A DNA stretch of 44,053 nucleotides, from positions 1-44,053 of the IMG/VR virus record IMGVR_UViG_3300005841_000047, one strand, 5' to 3'. Below, piece by piece: positions 36,935 through 43,984 of the stretch (positions are counted from its first letter, which is position 1; every line of letters begins with the position of its first letter). The DNA comes from a virus. Under the pieces are notes generated by a model that was not told the origin of the DNA, searched no databases, and worked only from the letters and a program-made list of their open reading frames with translations. A program made the position numbers and the translations under genes.

Positions 36935-37932
36935 TGTTCGTCCTCCGCTTCCTCCGCCAGTTTCTCGAACCATTTGGCCAGTTTGTTCCGGCTCACGTCG
37001 GCCAGCGTCCGCCACTGGTCCGGGTTCAAGCGCCGTTTACCGCGGTTCAACGCTCGCAAATCTTCCAGGCACTTCTTGTCATCCGCGCCGCTGAGCGATT
37101 CCCAATCGCGCACCCGGACGGCCAGGGTCTTCGCCGCGCGGAAGCATTGCTTGAATGGTTTGCTCCGGAACTCGGACGGCGTCAGGCCGGCATGTTTGCG
37201 CGTGCTTTCTTCACCCGCGCGGCCGCTGAGCACGTTCCAAAAACTGGCTTTGCCGGAGAGTAGCTTCGGCTCCCATTGCGCACGCGCTTCGGGTTGGTCG
37301 GCGAAGTGTTTGAGGACCTCCTGACACCGCTGAAATTCCTTCCGGTTGATGCCCAGTTTTTCGGCCAATTGGCTGAGAGTGACGCCCGAGGGGACACTTG
37401 TCTCCTCGGACTTTGACAAGGGTTTACGTAAATTTTTGACCCTATTCTCTCGATACTCCTCCAGCATCGGCATCCACACGTCCCGAGTCCGATAAATGCG
37501 CGCCCAGACCGATAGGTGCCGTCGGTGCATCAAGCTGTCCAGGATCACCTGTTCCCGGTCGCCTTCGCGGCAGCGCATCACGGGCACGGTCTTGACCCGG
37601 TCAGGGAATCGTCTCGCGGCGCGCAACCGGCGCCGGCCGTCCCAGACAAACCGGCTGTCCGGGCTGACCTTGAGCGGATCGAGCACGCCGTGCTCAGCCA
37701 CATTGTCGATGAGCGCCATTTCCTCCGGCGCCTGGAGTTCTTCCAGCGGCCATAGCTTGTCGAGTTCCGGGTCGTTCTTGAGCGTGATCGGATCGATCCA
37801 CTGGATGGTGGCACAGGCATCCTGCCTGTGAGTTTCTCCGTTCTTGCCCGCCCGGCCGGGGCTTTTGGAATCCAAAACCTTTTGCGTTTGCAAAGACTGG
37901 TTGAAGCTGGTGCTTTGATCGTGGTGGGCCAT
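36931..37932 (-). CDS. ParB-like nuclease domain protein
   Basis: From the ATG at 37932 (GGAGGAATAAAA site) the protein is 333 residues. A ParB/Srx-like domain covers about 45-130: LWPLEELQAPEEMALIDNVA, GVLDPLKVSPDSRFVWDGRR (GxxRR-type motif) and VILDSLMHRRHLS. An HTH follows (SQLAEKLGINRKEFQRCQEV), then a helical C-terminus. Mu-like phages commonly carry such a gene near the transposase, although its role is unknown. Residues 30-40 (THRQDACATIQ) come from a CAGGCAGGATGCCTGT palindromic repeat. Confidence 0.8.
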   Translation of the reverse strand: MAHHDQSTSFNQSLQTQKVLDSKSPGRAGKNGETHRQDACATIQWIDPITLKNDPELDKLWPLEELQAPEEMALIDNVAEHGVLDPLKVSPDSRFVWDGRRRLRAARRFPDRVKTVPVMRCREGDREQVILDSLMHRRHLSVWARIYRTRDVWMPMLEEYRENRVKNLRKPLSKSEETSVPSGVTLSQLAEKLGINRKEFQRCQEVLKHFADQPEARAQWEPKLLSGKASFWNVLSGRAGEESTRKHAGLTPSEFRSKPFKQCFRAAKTLAVRVRDWESLSGADDKKCLEDLRALNRGKRRLNPDQWRTLADVSRNKLAKWFEKLAEEAEDEQ

Positions 37933-37934
37933 TT

Positions 37935-38408
37935 TTATTCCTCCGTGGTTTCTCGGGTCTCGCTCGGCGGATAATCCATCTCGACCGGCACGAACGCTTC
38001 CACCACTTTCGCGCCGGCATCTCCCAGGTTGTAAACCTTGAGCCAATCCATCGCGTGCTGCGCCATGGTGCGCGTCGTCAAAGGCCGGCAATGCCAGCGA
38101 TCACAATCGGTCTGGACCCGGTAATCGACTCCGCCTTCAGCGCGTGAGACAAGCAGCAGGCGCATCCCGTGCAACTCCTTGATCGTGGTGGAAAGGTTGG
38201 CCACCGACATACCGGTGAGTTCCTTCAGGACGCCCAGCTTCGGTATGCGAACGGATTCCAGGCCCCAGCCGTAGCTCAACTGGACGATCCAGAAGAGCAC
38301 CTTCAAATGCTGTTTGCTCAGATCGAACCGCAGCAGGTCTTCGCGCACGGCCTGGGCCAGCGCCCTGTAGTCTGGCTCCGATTGGCGCAACGCATTTCCG
38401 CCGTTCAT
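37935..38408 (-). CDS. Replication protein O-type winged-helix protein
   Basis: The 157-residue protein has a phage replication O N-terminal-like domain: LLRFDLSKQHLKVLFWIVQL, SYGWGLE, IPKLGVLKELTGMSVANLST and TIKELHGMRLL, a typical winged helix. The C-terminus is different and lacks a primase or helicase part. It may be a DNA-binding regulator of early genes. GGGAGG ribosome site; coupled to the upstream stop by ATGA. Confidence 0.72.
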   Translation of the reverse strand: MNGGNALRQSEPDYRALAQAVREDLLRFDLSKQHLKVLFWIVQLSYGWGLESVRIPKLGVLKELTGMSVANLSTTIKELHGMRLLLVSRAEGGVDYRVQTDCDRWHCRPLTTRTMAQHAMDWLKVYNLGDAGAKVVEAFVPVEMDYPPSETRETTEE

Positions 38409-38626
38409 CGCGCGCCTCCCTTCAAGCGCCGCGTGGTGCGCTCGTGAAAAACTTCCCGACGCAACCGCCCGGCTTCCTCGCGCACGCGAACGGCTTCTTC
38501 CACCGCCGTCTCCAACTCCAGGTCGGTGAGCGATTGCAATCCGTCCGCGCTCCGCAATGCGTGACCGTTGAAGCGCGCCTCAATACGCCTGAGGATTTTG
38601 CGACGTAGCTCTGCGTCATTGCTCAT
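38405..38626 (-). CDS. Small helical protein
   Basis: From the ATG at 38626 (GGAGGAACC site) the product is 73 residues, nearly all helix (MSNDAELRRKILRRIEARFN, DLELETAVEEAVRVREEAGR). A coiled-coil or HTH partner is possible. Function unknown. Ends in an ATGA overlap. Confidence 0.6.
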   Translation of the reverse strand: MSNDAELRRKILRRIEARFNGHALRSADGLQSLTDLELETAVEEAVRVREEAGRLRREVFHERTTRRLKGGAR

Positions 38627-38892
38627 GGTTCCTCCGTTTTGCGCGGCCGAAACGGCGCCGCTGGTTAGTAGTAGAACAGGCATCCTGCCTGTCCAATGGC
38701 CCGATCGGCTAAGTTCCCCGGCGCGGAATACAGGCCCTCCCGACCTGCGAACTGTTGGCTGAGGTTCATCGGGGCCGCGCCGGGGAAAGTGAGGACCAAG
38801 CGCGCTCTTTGAGTGCGCGTCGTTACCGAGCGCGCCAGGCCCGAAGGGTCGGGTCTGCGCCAAGTCCGCTGAGGGTCGCGCTTGGTCCAAAG
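38627..38892. other. Non-coding gap with two large inverted repeats
   Basis: No supported gene. It holds a 13-bp perfect inverted repeat TTCCCCGGCGCGG (38714-38726 with 38775-38787) and a 12-bp one GGACCAAGCGCG (38793-38804 with 38877-38888), placed directly one after the other. A CAGGCATCCTGCCTG palindrome (about 38680) and a CCGATCGGGCCAT-like remnant are also present. It may be a structured RNA, a protein-binding region or stacked host repeats. Confidence 0.65.
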
Positions 38893-39093
38893 TCATATCA
38901 CAGGAAATTCTGGTTGCCTGAGCATTCCATGGCTGGCCATCAGCCGCTCATGGCACAAGTCGCAGTATGGTTTCAACCCGCCTGGCGGGCCGCACATTGA
39001 GCGCGTGATTGGGAACTCGCAGATCGAGCACGGCCCGAAACCCCGGTACTTGGGCCGGCGCGAGGGCATGGATTTTGAGCGGGCTCCCATCAT
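38893..39093 (-). CDS. Small C4-type zinc-finger protein
   Basis: From the ATG at 39093 (GGAGG, ATGA overlap) the product is 66 residues. It has CSICEFPITRSMCGPPGGLK and CDLCHERLM, a DksA/TraR-type C4 arrangement with the second pair about 22 residues after the first. TraR-like phage proteins modify RNA polymerase; the coiled-coil region with acidic tip is absent, so only zinc binding is supported. Confidence 0.65.
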   Translation of the reverse strand: MMGARSKSMPSRRPKYRGFGPCSICEFPITRSMCGPPGGLKPYCDLCHERLMASHGMLRQPEFPVI

Positions 39094-39395
39094 GCCTCCG
39101 GGGGATTGATGACAATTGGCACTTGGCCGTGAACATATCGAATGACCGGGCTGCCACGTGGTGGCTCTTCCACCTCCGGCGGTAAAAACGCCTTGCGGAC
39201 TTTCTCCACGTCCTCGCCGTACAACGTGGCCGCTGCCTCGGTCAAAAGCGCGAAGGTTTGAGTTCCGATGCCGAGATGCCAAGCCACCTTTGGGTTATCG
39301 CGAATTGTTTCCAGCGCGTGCCGGATCGCGCGCTTGGCCTGGTCAATTGGTGGCACGCCTTCCATCTGTCGATTGCTCATGAGTGAGTCGCTCAT
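39090..39395 (-). CDS. Small hypothetical early protein
   Basis: From the ATG at 39395, 10 bp after the upstream stop, the product is 101 residues. The helix-rich part (AKRAIRHALETIRDNPKVAW, LTEAAATLYGEDVEKVRKAF) is followed by a short strand-rich tail. No family recognised. An alternative ATG at 39377 exists. Confidence 0.6.
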   Translation of the reverse strand: MSDSLMSNRQMEGVPPIDQAKRAIRHALETIRDNPKVAWHLGIGTQTFALLTEAAATLYGEDVEKVRKAFLPPEVEEPPRGSPVIRYVHGQVPIVINPPEA

Positions 39396-39405
39396 TCCTC
39401 GACTC

Positions 39406-39684
39406 CTACACCCGCTCTGTGGTTGTGGGAACGTGACAAGAGTGGACAGGGGCAGGACAAGAGCTGACAGCGGTGGTTCCAATCCGCTCAGCGTGCCCGC
39501 GCGGCATCACGTAGCACGGCGGGCAGTAATTGAATTTCGCGCCGCAGCTCGCGCACTTGATGTTCTCGGTGAGTCCGCCTTGCGGCCCGTGCAGGAATTG
39601 TCTGCCGCCGCAGTCGGGACAATGCCCCGCATTGAGCGACAGGCGCACAGCGTCAAAAGGGATCGTATTGGCTTGAATGCTCAT
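39406..39684 (-). CDS. Small zinc-ribbon early protein
   Basis: The 92-residue protein has three Cys pairs: CPDCGGRQF, CASCGAKFNYCPPC. The first two would form a ribbon. GGAGC-type ribosome site. Function unknown; it is one of several small Cys-rich proteins in the phage. Confidence 0.6.
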   Translation of the reverse strand: MSIQANTIPFDAVRLSLNAGHCPDCGGRQFLHGPQGGLTENIKCASCGAKFNYCPPCYVMPRGHAERIGTTAVSSCPAPVHSCHVPTTTERV

Positions 39685-39706
39685 CAGGCGCTCCGCAAAA
39701 AATCAG

Positions 39707-39925
39707 TCAGCGTGCAGCCTCTGCCGGCAGCGGCAGAGTCGGGACAGGAGCTGAGGTTTCGAGGATCTGCTTGACGTAGAAGAGAAGCGCCTGCTCGGCG
39801 GCGAAGCCAACCTTCATGCCGCGCCGGCTGACGGCCTTCGTAAAATGTTGGTGAACCCGAGGGGTGACGTTGACCGCGGAAAGCCGGGTTCGCTTTTCTC
39901 GCTTGGTATTTCGCAAAGTTCTCAT
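39707..39925 (-). CDS. Ribbon-helix-helix-like early protein
   Basis: From the ATG at 39925 (TTG at 39931 is an alternative) the product is about 72 residues. RLSAVNVTPRVHQHFTKAVS followed by RRGMKVGFAAEQALLFYVKQ fits a CopG/Arc-type fold: a short strand, then two helices. It is the first gene of the leftward operon, only about 10 bp behind the predicted transcription start, so the mRNA would be almost leaderless. It may be an early autoregulator (Ner-like in role). Confidence 0.6.
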   Translation of the reverse strand: MRTLRNTKREKRTRLSAVNVTPRVHQHFTKAVSRRGMKVGFAAEQALLFYVKQILETSAPVPTLPLPAEAAR

Positions 39926-39932
39926 TTTCAAC

Positions 39933-39953
39933 TTGACCCTATTATATGGTCAA
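39933..39953. promoter_or_regulatory. Palindromic operator overlapping the early promoter
   Basis: TTGACC at 39933-39938 and GGTCAA at 39948-39953 form a perfect 6-bp inverted repeat with a 9-bp centre that contains the promoter -10 element. A further GGTC half-site follows at 39958. A repressor bound here would block the leftward promoter. Confidence 0.65.
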
Positions 39954-39969
39954 ATAAGGTCTAGTTCAA
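39941..39969 (-). promoter_or_regulatory. Early leftward sigma70-type promoter
   Basis: On the minus strand, TTGAAC (39969-39964) and TATAAT (39946-39941) are separated by exactly 17 bp. The predicted start of transcription is near 39934, about 9 bases before the ATG at 39925. The region is the only AT-rich island in the early part of the genome. Confidence 0.75.
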
Positions 39970-40012
39970 TAATTTTTTTGCTTAATCATTAGCCCCCTGA
40001 TTCACTGGCGTT

Positions 40013-40339
40013 GTGCCAGAGCCGGGCTACAAAAGCGTGACTTTGACGAAGGACGTAAAAGCAATGGTGCAGAGCTTGGCTAAGCTCCTCGGCTGGTCGG
40101 AGAACCAGATCATCGAAGCTTGCGTTGGCCAAATTATCGAACAAAGCAAGCTTCCACCGGAGGAACGGTCGCTGCCGGCCATCATCCACTATGCATGGGA
40201 GCGCAGGCAGGCAGCTCAGAAGAAGGCTGGAGGGGCAGCCGGGGGAGGAACACCAGGCCAAACGGCTAAGGTTGGGTTAACGCCCAACGCATCGGACGCT
40301 TTTCCATCACCTAGGAATCCGCCGCTGAAGAGCAGGTGA
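40013..40339 (+). CDS. Ribbon-helix-helix-like protein, candidate repressor
   Basis: The 108-residue protein starts at a GTG. YKSVTLTKDVKAMVQSLAKL followed by LGWSENQIIEACVGQIIEQ fits an RHH-type N-terminal domain (strand KSVTLT and two helices). The C-terminal half is low complexity and Gly/Pro-rich. Divergent from the early operon and beside its operator, it occupies the position of the Mu repressor c. That it is the repressor is inferred from position alone. Confidence 0.6.
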   Translation: MPEPGYKSVTLTKDVKAMVQSLAKLLGWSENQIIEACVGQIIEQSKLPPEERSLPAIIHYAWERRQAAQKKAGGAAGGGTPGQTAKVGLTPNASDAFPSPRNPPLKSR

Positions 40340-40351
40340 GGGCGAGGCCGA

Positions 40352-40999
40352 ATGAAGATCGAGGATACAATCGCGAACGCCGCTGCTGATGCCTTCTTTC
40401 CAGACCCGGACATTTCAGCCTCACTCAGAAAACGGCTACTCCTTGTGTTGACGCCATATCAGCGTCCGAAGTTCGTGAGTGATTGTTTACAGCTTCTCCG
40501 ACAAGCCGGTCATACAACCGTCAGGGGAACAATCAAAGACTTCGCCAGCGAGGCGCGCCTAAACCTGTTTTTCGACACCGTCAAAAGCCTGCAATCCAAT
40601 TCCCGATATTGGATGTCGGGAATGGACCCAGATGTCTTGGAGGGGTTCCCAGCACAAGCACTAGTTCGGGTGCTTACCGATGTTCCTGAGCGAATCGATT
40701 GGCCAAGCCGTTGGCTATCGGAGGGCGGGCGTTTGTTCGAAGGAAGAATGATTGCCCTGAAGTGGGAGCCCATCTGGAGCAAGATCAGCGAATTTGAACT
40801 CCCCTGGCCGCCCTTCCAATTAGGCAGCGGATACGACGTTGAGGACGTGGACTGCGACGAAGCGCGCTCGTTGGGCTTCAGCATACCGACGAACCTGAGA
40901 GCCAAGGTGACCATCGGCCAAGACAGGGACGCTCTTCGGCAACGATTCTCCGCAGCTCTCAACAAACTCATCAGCACGCCTCCGGTACTGCCACCATGA
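40352..40999 (+). CDS. Stand-alone gpF-like domain protein (paralogue of the virion head protein)
   Basis: The 215-residue protein shares an unusual region with the gpF-like head protein at 26514-27989. MDPDVLEGFPAQALVRV matches LDPDVLDAYPAQRFLRV, and WPPFQLGSGYDVEDVDCDEA matches WGPWGWGCGHDVEDADRDE, with SLGF against SLGL after it (residues about 69-177 here, 119-220 there). The metallopeptidase domain is missing and the Cys of the GCG motif is Ser. GAGG-type ribosome site; ATGA overlap with a membrane protein gene. A decoy or immunity protein acting on heads is one idea; function unknown. Confidence 0.7.
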   Translation: MKIEDTIANAAADAFFPDPDISASLRKRLLLVLTPYQRPKFVSDCLQLLRQAGHTTVRGTIKDFASEARLNLFFDTVKSLQSNSRYWMSGMDPDVLEGFPAQALVRVLTDVPERIDWPSRWLSEGGRLFEGRMIALKWEPIWSKISEFELPWPPFQLGSGYDVEDVDCDEARSLGFSIPTNLRAKVTIGQDRDALRQRFSAALNKLISTPPVLPP

Positions 41000-41400
41000 A
41001 CCCGTTCGATTCGTACGCCCCAGGCAGCCTGGCTCACCGCGAAGTGAAAGAGGAGCCAGCCACGTATTTGGAAAGGATACGCAAGCAATCGTGTTACAAA
41101 ACGCTGCGGTCGCTGGTCTCACTTCTGACCGCTGTGATTGCCTGCGGTGGCATCGTAACCGTGGCCGTAGCGATCAAGGCATTCACGCTCCTGGCAGGAA
41201 GCCAGACTGAGGCGTTGCAAATCGGGAGCGCCCAATGGCGCGTCACCTTTCTGGGGGCTCTGGGATTCCTGTTGTCCGGCCTCTTCACTATCGTCGTGGC
41301 GATCGCATTCCGCCAAGCCTCGCTCGCCCTGGTTGACATTGCCGACATGCTGATCGACCGCGGCCGGAAGCAATGGCAGTTCAGCGGCGAATCACAGTGA
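40996..41400 (+). CDS. Two-TM membrane protein
   Basis: The 134-residue protein has two hydrophobic segments (SLLTAVIACGGIVTVAVAIK and FLGALGFLLSGLFTIVVAIA) and a helical end. Coupled by ATGA to the gpF-like gene, so the two are probably co-translated. In phage cargo, such soluble/membrane pairs are often superinfection-exclusion or defence modules, which is only an inference here. Confidence 0.65.
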   Translation: MNPFDSYAPGSLAHREVKEEPATYLERIRKQSCYKTLRSLVSLLTAVIACGGIVTVAVAIKAFTLLAGSQTEALQIGSAQWRVTFLGALGFLLSGLFTIVVAIAFRQASLALVDIADMLIDRGRKQWQFSGESQ

Positions 41401-41421
41401 TGCGCCCTTTTTCACCACCAC

Positions 41422-41850
41422 ATGCCGCCCGAGAAATTGGCCCTGAAAACTGTCCTGGAAACTCTGGGCGCTGAGCTGCGCCGCTCTGCAGAGGCGCTAA
41501 AAGCTCTGCCAGCGAATAGCCGCGAGGCTCTGACCGCACAACAGGTTGAGGAACGCCTCGCTCGCGAAGCCGATCCCAACATGCGCGAAAGAGTGACCGC
41601 AGCGATCGTGCACTACTCGCATCACCTGAATTGGCCTCTGCTCTCGCAGGTGGAAGCCTCGTTTGTATATGAGCGGCTGAACGAGGCGGTCGCATTCGGT
41701 CGCTGGCTGCTAGCAAAAGCAGTCCCAGATCAGCCAAGATTTGATCAAGTCTGGATGGAATGGTTGCTCATCGAATACTGGAATTATGCAGGGCGGGCAC
41801 GGTGGCGGGATAGGCTGACAAGTCTTGTGGGAGATGACCTGCCTCAATGA
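41422..41850 (+). CDS. Helical cargo protein of unknown function
   Basis: The 142-residue protein is helix-rich (LETLGAELRRSAEALKALPA, VEERLAREADPNMRERVTAA) with an aromatic C-terminal region (WMEWLLIEYWNYAGRARWRD). It has no TM segment and no motif that I recognise. It starts 21 bp after the upstream gene, without a good ribosome site. Confidence 0.55.
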   Translation: MPPEKLALKTVLETLGAELRRSAEALKALPANSREALTAQQVEERLAREADPNMRERVTAAIVHYSHHLNWPLLSQVEASFVYERLNEAVAFGRWLLAKAVPDQPRFDQVWMEWLLIEYWNYAGRARWRDRLTSLVGDDLPQ

Positions 41851-42092
41851 GGCCGCGGCGGTAGAATCCGGTCAGGTTAGCACTTGCAAATCCATGTTGG
41901 GACTGCTTCCATGAAGCCTTCCAATGCACCATTTGTTGCGATCAACAAGAGCGCGTTGGATTGAGCAGAACTGAGCAGGAAAAGATGGATAAACGGAGAG
42001 GACTAGGAGGGTAGGGGGCGTCCCATTATACGCTTGGTTTCTTCTTCAAAGCAGGGGCCTTACCCTCGACTTCCCACCCGAAACCGACATAT
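41851..42092 (+). promoter_or_regulatory. Gap before the second cargo pair
   Basis: A 242-bp stretch without gene, less GC-rich than its surroundings. It should hold a promoter for the pair 42093-43690 but no convincing -35/-10 pair was found. No repeat of the heptamer families is obvious. Confidence 0.4.
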
Positions 42093-43091
42093 ATGAGAGA
42101 ACAAAGGAAACTGATCTATAAGGATGCCGCCGGTGCAGGTACCGGTACCTTGCAGTCAGCGCTCACCGCGGCACTCGCACGTTTTCCCAAAGTCCCGTCG
42201 CGCCTTCAGAAACTGGGGACAGATAATAGCAGGGTCCAATTCATCAACCTAACTCGACTCAGCCAGGGAATGTTGATCGGGGTCTTTCACAAGTTGACAC
42301 CTGGCGCGGCCCAACAGGTTATTGAGATGGGCGAGGAAAAGCCGGAATGGCCCGTCGCATTAGTGCCAGCGAAGTCGGCAGAGAAGCCCAACAGGGAGTT
42401 TATTTCAGGCAGCCTCTACTTCGGGATTTGGAAAAACCACGTCATCCTTCATCAATCCGTCGCATGCAGAGCCTCTCACTTTCAGGAGCATCTGTCTTGG
42501 TTACTCTCCCGGCAAAAGCCCGGCGCTGAAAAGGGAGCGACGGCGCCCCAGCTCCTAATATCGCTGGGTGATCCTATAAACGAAAAGGTGCGCAAGAATC
42601 CCAAAACCCATGCCAAACGGGTTGTCCTTGGCAGTTCATTGAAGAGTGGCCCTGCACAGCCGCCGTCGAAGGCGACAAGCACCAAAGCAAAGTTCACTCT
42701 GAAAGGCGGCTTGTGGCAGGCAATCAAAAGCATCCTTATAGAAGTTAAAGGGGAGGTCCCCGCATTCCTCCTCGACGATCAGCTCGGGGAGGATGACATT
42801 CATGGAGCCTTGGAACTCTGGTGTTCCAAACGAAAAGCGGAAACCACCGCCGGTGAGGTGCTGGCCGGGTTGGGCCGGGCACTGAGCGATTCCAATGCGG
42901 ATTACACCGTCGTACTTGCCGATGGCACAAAGATTGAGAGAACCGAGATGAAAGTTGAGGATTATTTCTCGGTCGAATGCGTCCAGCGCCAACCGGTAGC
43001 GGAATCGCTTTTTGGATCGATGGTTGATTACCTGAAGCGGCTAATCGATAATCAGACTGTGATCGAGAAAGAAAGCTTCGGCAACCTGTGA
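42093..43091 (+). CDS. Soluble cargo protein (possibly DUF6731-like), unknown function
   Basis: The 332-residue protein has alpha/beta character (SRVQFINLTRLSQGMLIGVF, FISGSLYFGIWKNHVILHQS, ASHFQEHLSWLL) with a linker rich in Lys and Pro near 195-215, then a C-terminal part (GEVPAFLLDDQLG, VVLADGTKIERTEMKVEDYF). The N-terminal pattern resembles DUF6731-type proteins found in defence-like contexts, but this is a weak, by-eye resemblance. It overlaps a membrane protein gene by GTGA. Confidence 0.6.
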   Translation: MREQRKLIYKDAAGAGTGTLQSALTAALARFPKVPSRLQKLGTDNSRVQFINLTRLSQGMLIGVFHKLTPGAAQQVIEMGEEKPEWPVALVPAKSAEKPNREFISGSLYFGIWKNHVILHQSVACRASHFQEHLSWLLSRQKPGAEKGATAPQLLISLGDPINEKVRKNPKTHAKRVVLGSSLKSGPAQPPSKATSTKAKFTLKGGLWQAIKSILIEVKGEVPAFLLDDQLGEDDIHGALELWCSKRKAETTAGEVLAGLGRALSDSNADYTVVLADGTKIERTEMKVEDYFSVECVQRQPVAESLFGSMVDYLKRLIDNQTVIEKESFGNL

Positions 43092-43690
43092 AAGGTTTCA
43101 CGGCCATACGAGGCGTTCTCGGTGCGCTTCTTGTCGGCGCCGTAGCTTGGTTGGTGGTTATGCTCGGCATCAGAATCAGCATTCCGCCAAAGGTTCACGG
43201 TGCTCTTCTCGGGGCTGCCGCGATAGTATTTTCAATTTCTGAGGTCCACTTCCGCAACCTGCTGAGCGAACTCAACACTCTCTTTCGACGGGCCTCCTAT
43301 TCTGTCTGGCAAACGGAAAAACTTCAGCAAATCGTGCCGCAGGTACGCAGTAAAGTATGGCGGTCCTGGATGATCGCGCTCATCCTCAAATCCGCCGTAA
43401 TTTTCGCAGGCGCCCTTCTTCAGTGGGATGGTCTGCCTGGAACAATTGGCTTTTGCCTTTTGTTCGTTGGCTACGTCTGTCTTTTCTATTCTGGGCTCCT
43501 TTCGCTAAGCGCTTGGAGACATTTCCGAGGACTGGAAGCGCAGTGCGATGCCATCTATGCCGAGGAGATCGCTCGCAAGGAGCGCAAGAAATTGCACTCC
43601 GAAATCGAAAGTGAGAGGCCGCACGATTTCGCTGCTGATGAAACCCTCCAGGGTTACACTAAGTCAGCGCCCGGCTCTGGGAGTGGCTGA
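43088..43690 (+). CDS. Multi-TM membrane partner protein
   Basis: The 200-residue protein starts at GTG overlapping the upstream stop. It has four probable TM segments: GVLGALLVGAVAWLVVMLGI, a second near 38-52 (ALLGAAAIVFSIS), then ALILKSAVIFAGALLQ and GFCLLFVGYVCLFYSGLLSL. Two cytosolic or periplasmic helical parts follow, the C-terminal one charged (EIARKERKKLHSEIESER). The paired soluble/membrane layout resembles abortive infection or exclusion modules. No family recognised. Confidence 0.62.
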   Translation: MKGFTAIRGVLGALLVGAVAWLVVMLGIRISIPPKVHGALLGAAAIVFSISEVHFRNLLSELNTLFRRASYSVWQTEKLQQIVPQVRSKVWRSWMIALILKSAVIFAGALLQWDGLPGTIGFCLLFVGYVCLFYSGLLSLSAWRHFRGLEAQCDAIYAEEIARKERKKLHSEIESERPHDFAADETLQGYTKSAPGSGSG

Positions 43691-43771
43691 CGGCGGGTTC
43701 AACGCTCGGGCGGCTTAGCTGCTGCCCTCCTGCACTCCAACTGCGTCCACTATGCAGTCCCCGGCCGGCGA

Positions 43772-43926
43772 CCCTTTCGGTCACTCCAATCCACCCTTTG
43801 CAATCATTCCGTGCGGGCCAGCCTGGCGCTTTGCAATCATTCCGTGCCGTTCCCCCATTCGGCCTTCACAAACCCCACAGCTTCATTATCCTTCACCTTA
43901 TTTCACGATCGCTCAATCATTTCGGC
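43772..43926 (-). repeat. Transposase end-binding-like sites, window-right end
   Basis: On the minus strand, GCACGGAATGATTGCAAAGG (43794-43814) and GCACGGAATGATTGCAAAGC (43826-43846) are inverted with respect to the sites at 121-161. A degenerate version GGAGTGACCGAAAGGG is at 43772-43787, and GCCGAAATGATTGAGCGA is at 43909-43926. Multiple phased sites at each end are typical of MuA-type ends. Confidence 0.7.
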
Positions 43927-43959
43927 CTGCTGTGACGCCGACCAACTGAGGACGATTCT

Positions 43960-43984
43960 CCCTCTCCCATCCGATGGGAGAGGG
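43960..43984. repeat. Host-type hairpin CCCTCTCCCATC / GATGGGAGAGGG
   Basis: A perfect 12-bp inverted repeat with a 1-bp centre followed by CCGGGGTGAGGG. This is a widespread bacterial intergenic palindrome type and it probably marks host DNA just outside the prophage. Confidence 0.6.

Larger units (their letters stand above)
34..43934. mobile_element. Mu-like transposable prophage with long non-contractile tail
   Basis: Gene content and order match transposable phages: transposase, MuB-type ATPase, Gam, small and large terminase, DUF935 portal, gpG, gpI protease, capsid, gp36/gp37, then a siphovirus-type tail module. Both end regions carry inverted copies of a transposase-binding-like motif (121-161 and 43772-43926). 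The exact ends are not proven. A 6-bp direct repeat ACGCCG at 28-33 and 43935-43940 brackets the element and could be a target duplication, but the right terminus would then end in GA and not the usual CA, so the bounds are tentative. A perfect 12-bp inverted repeat at 43960-43984 probably lies in the host flank. Confidence 0.8.
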
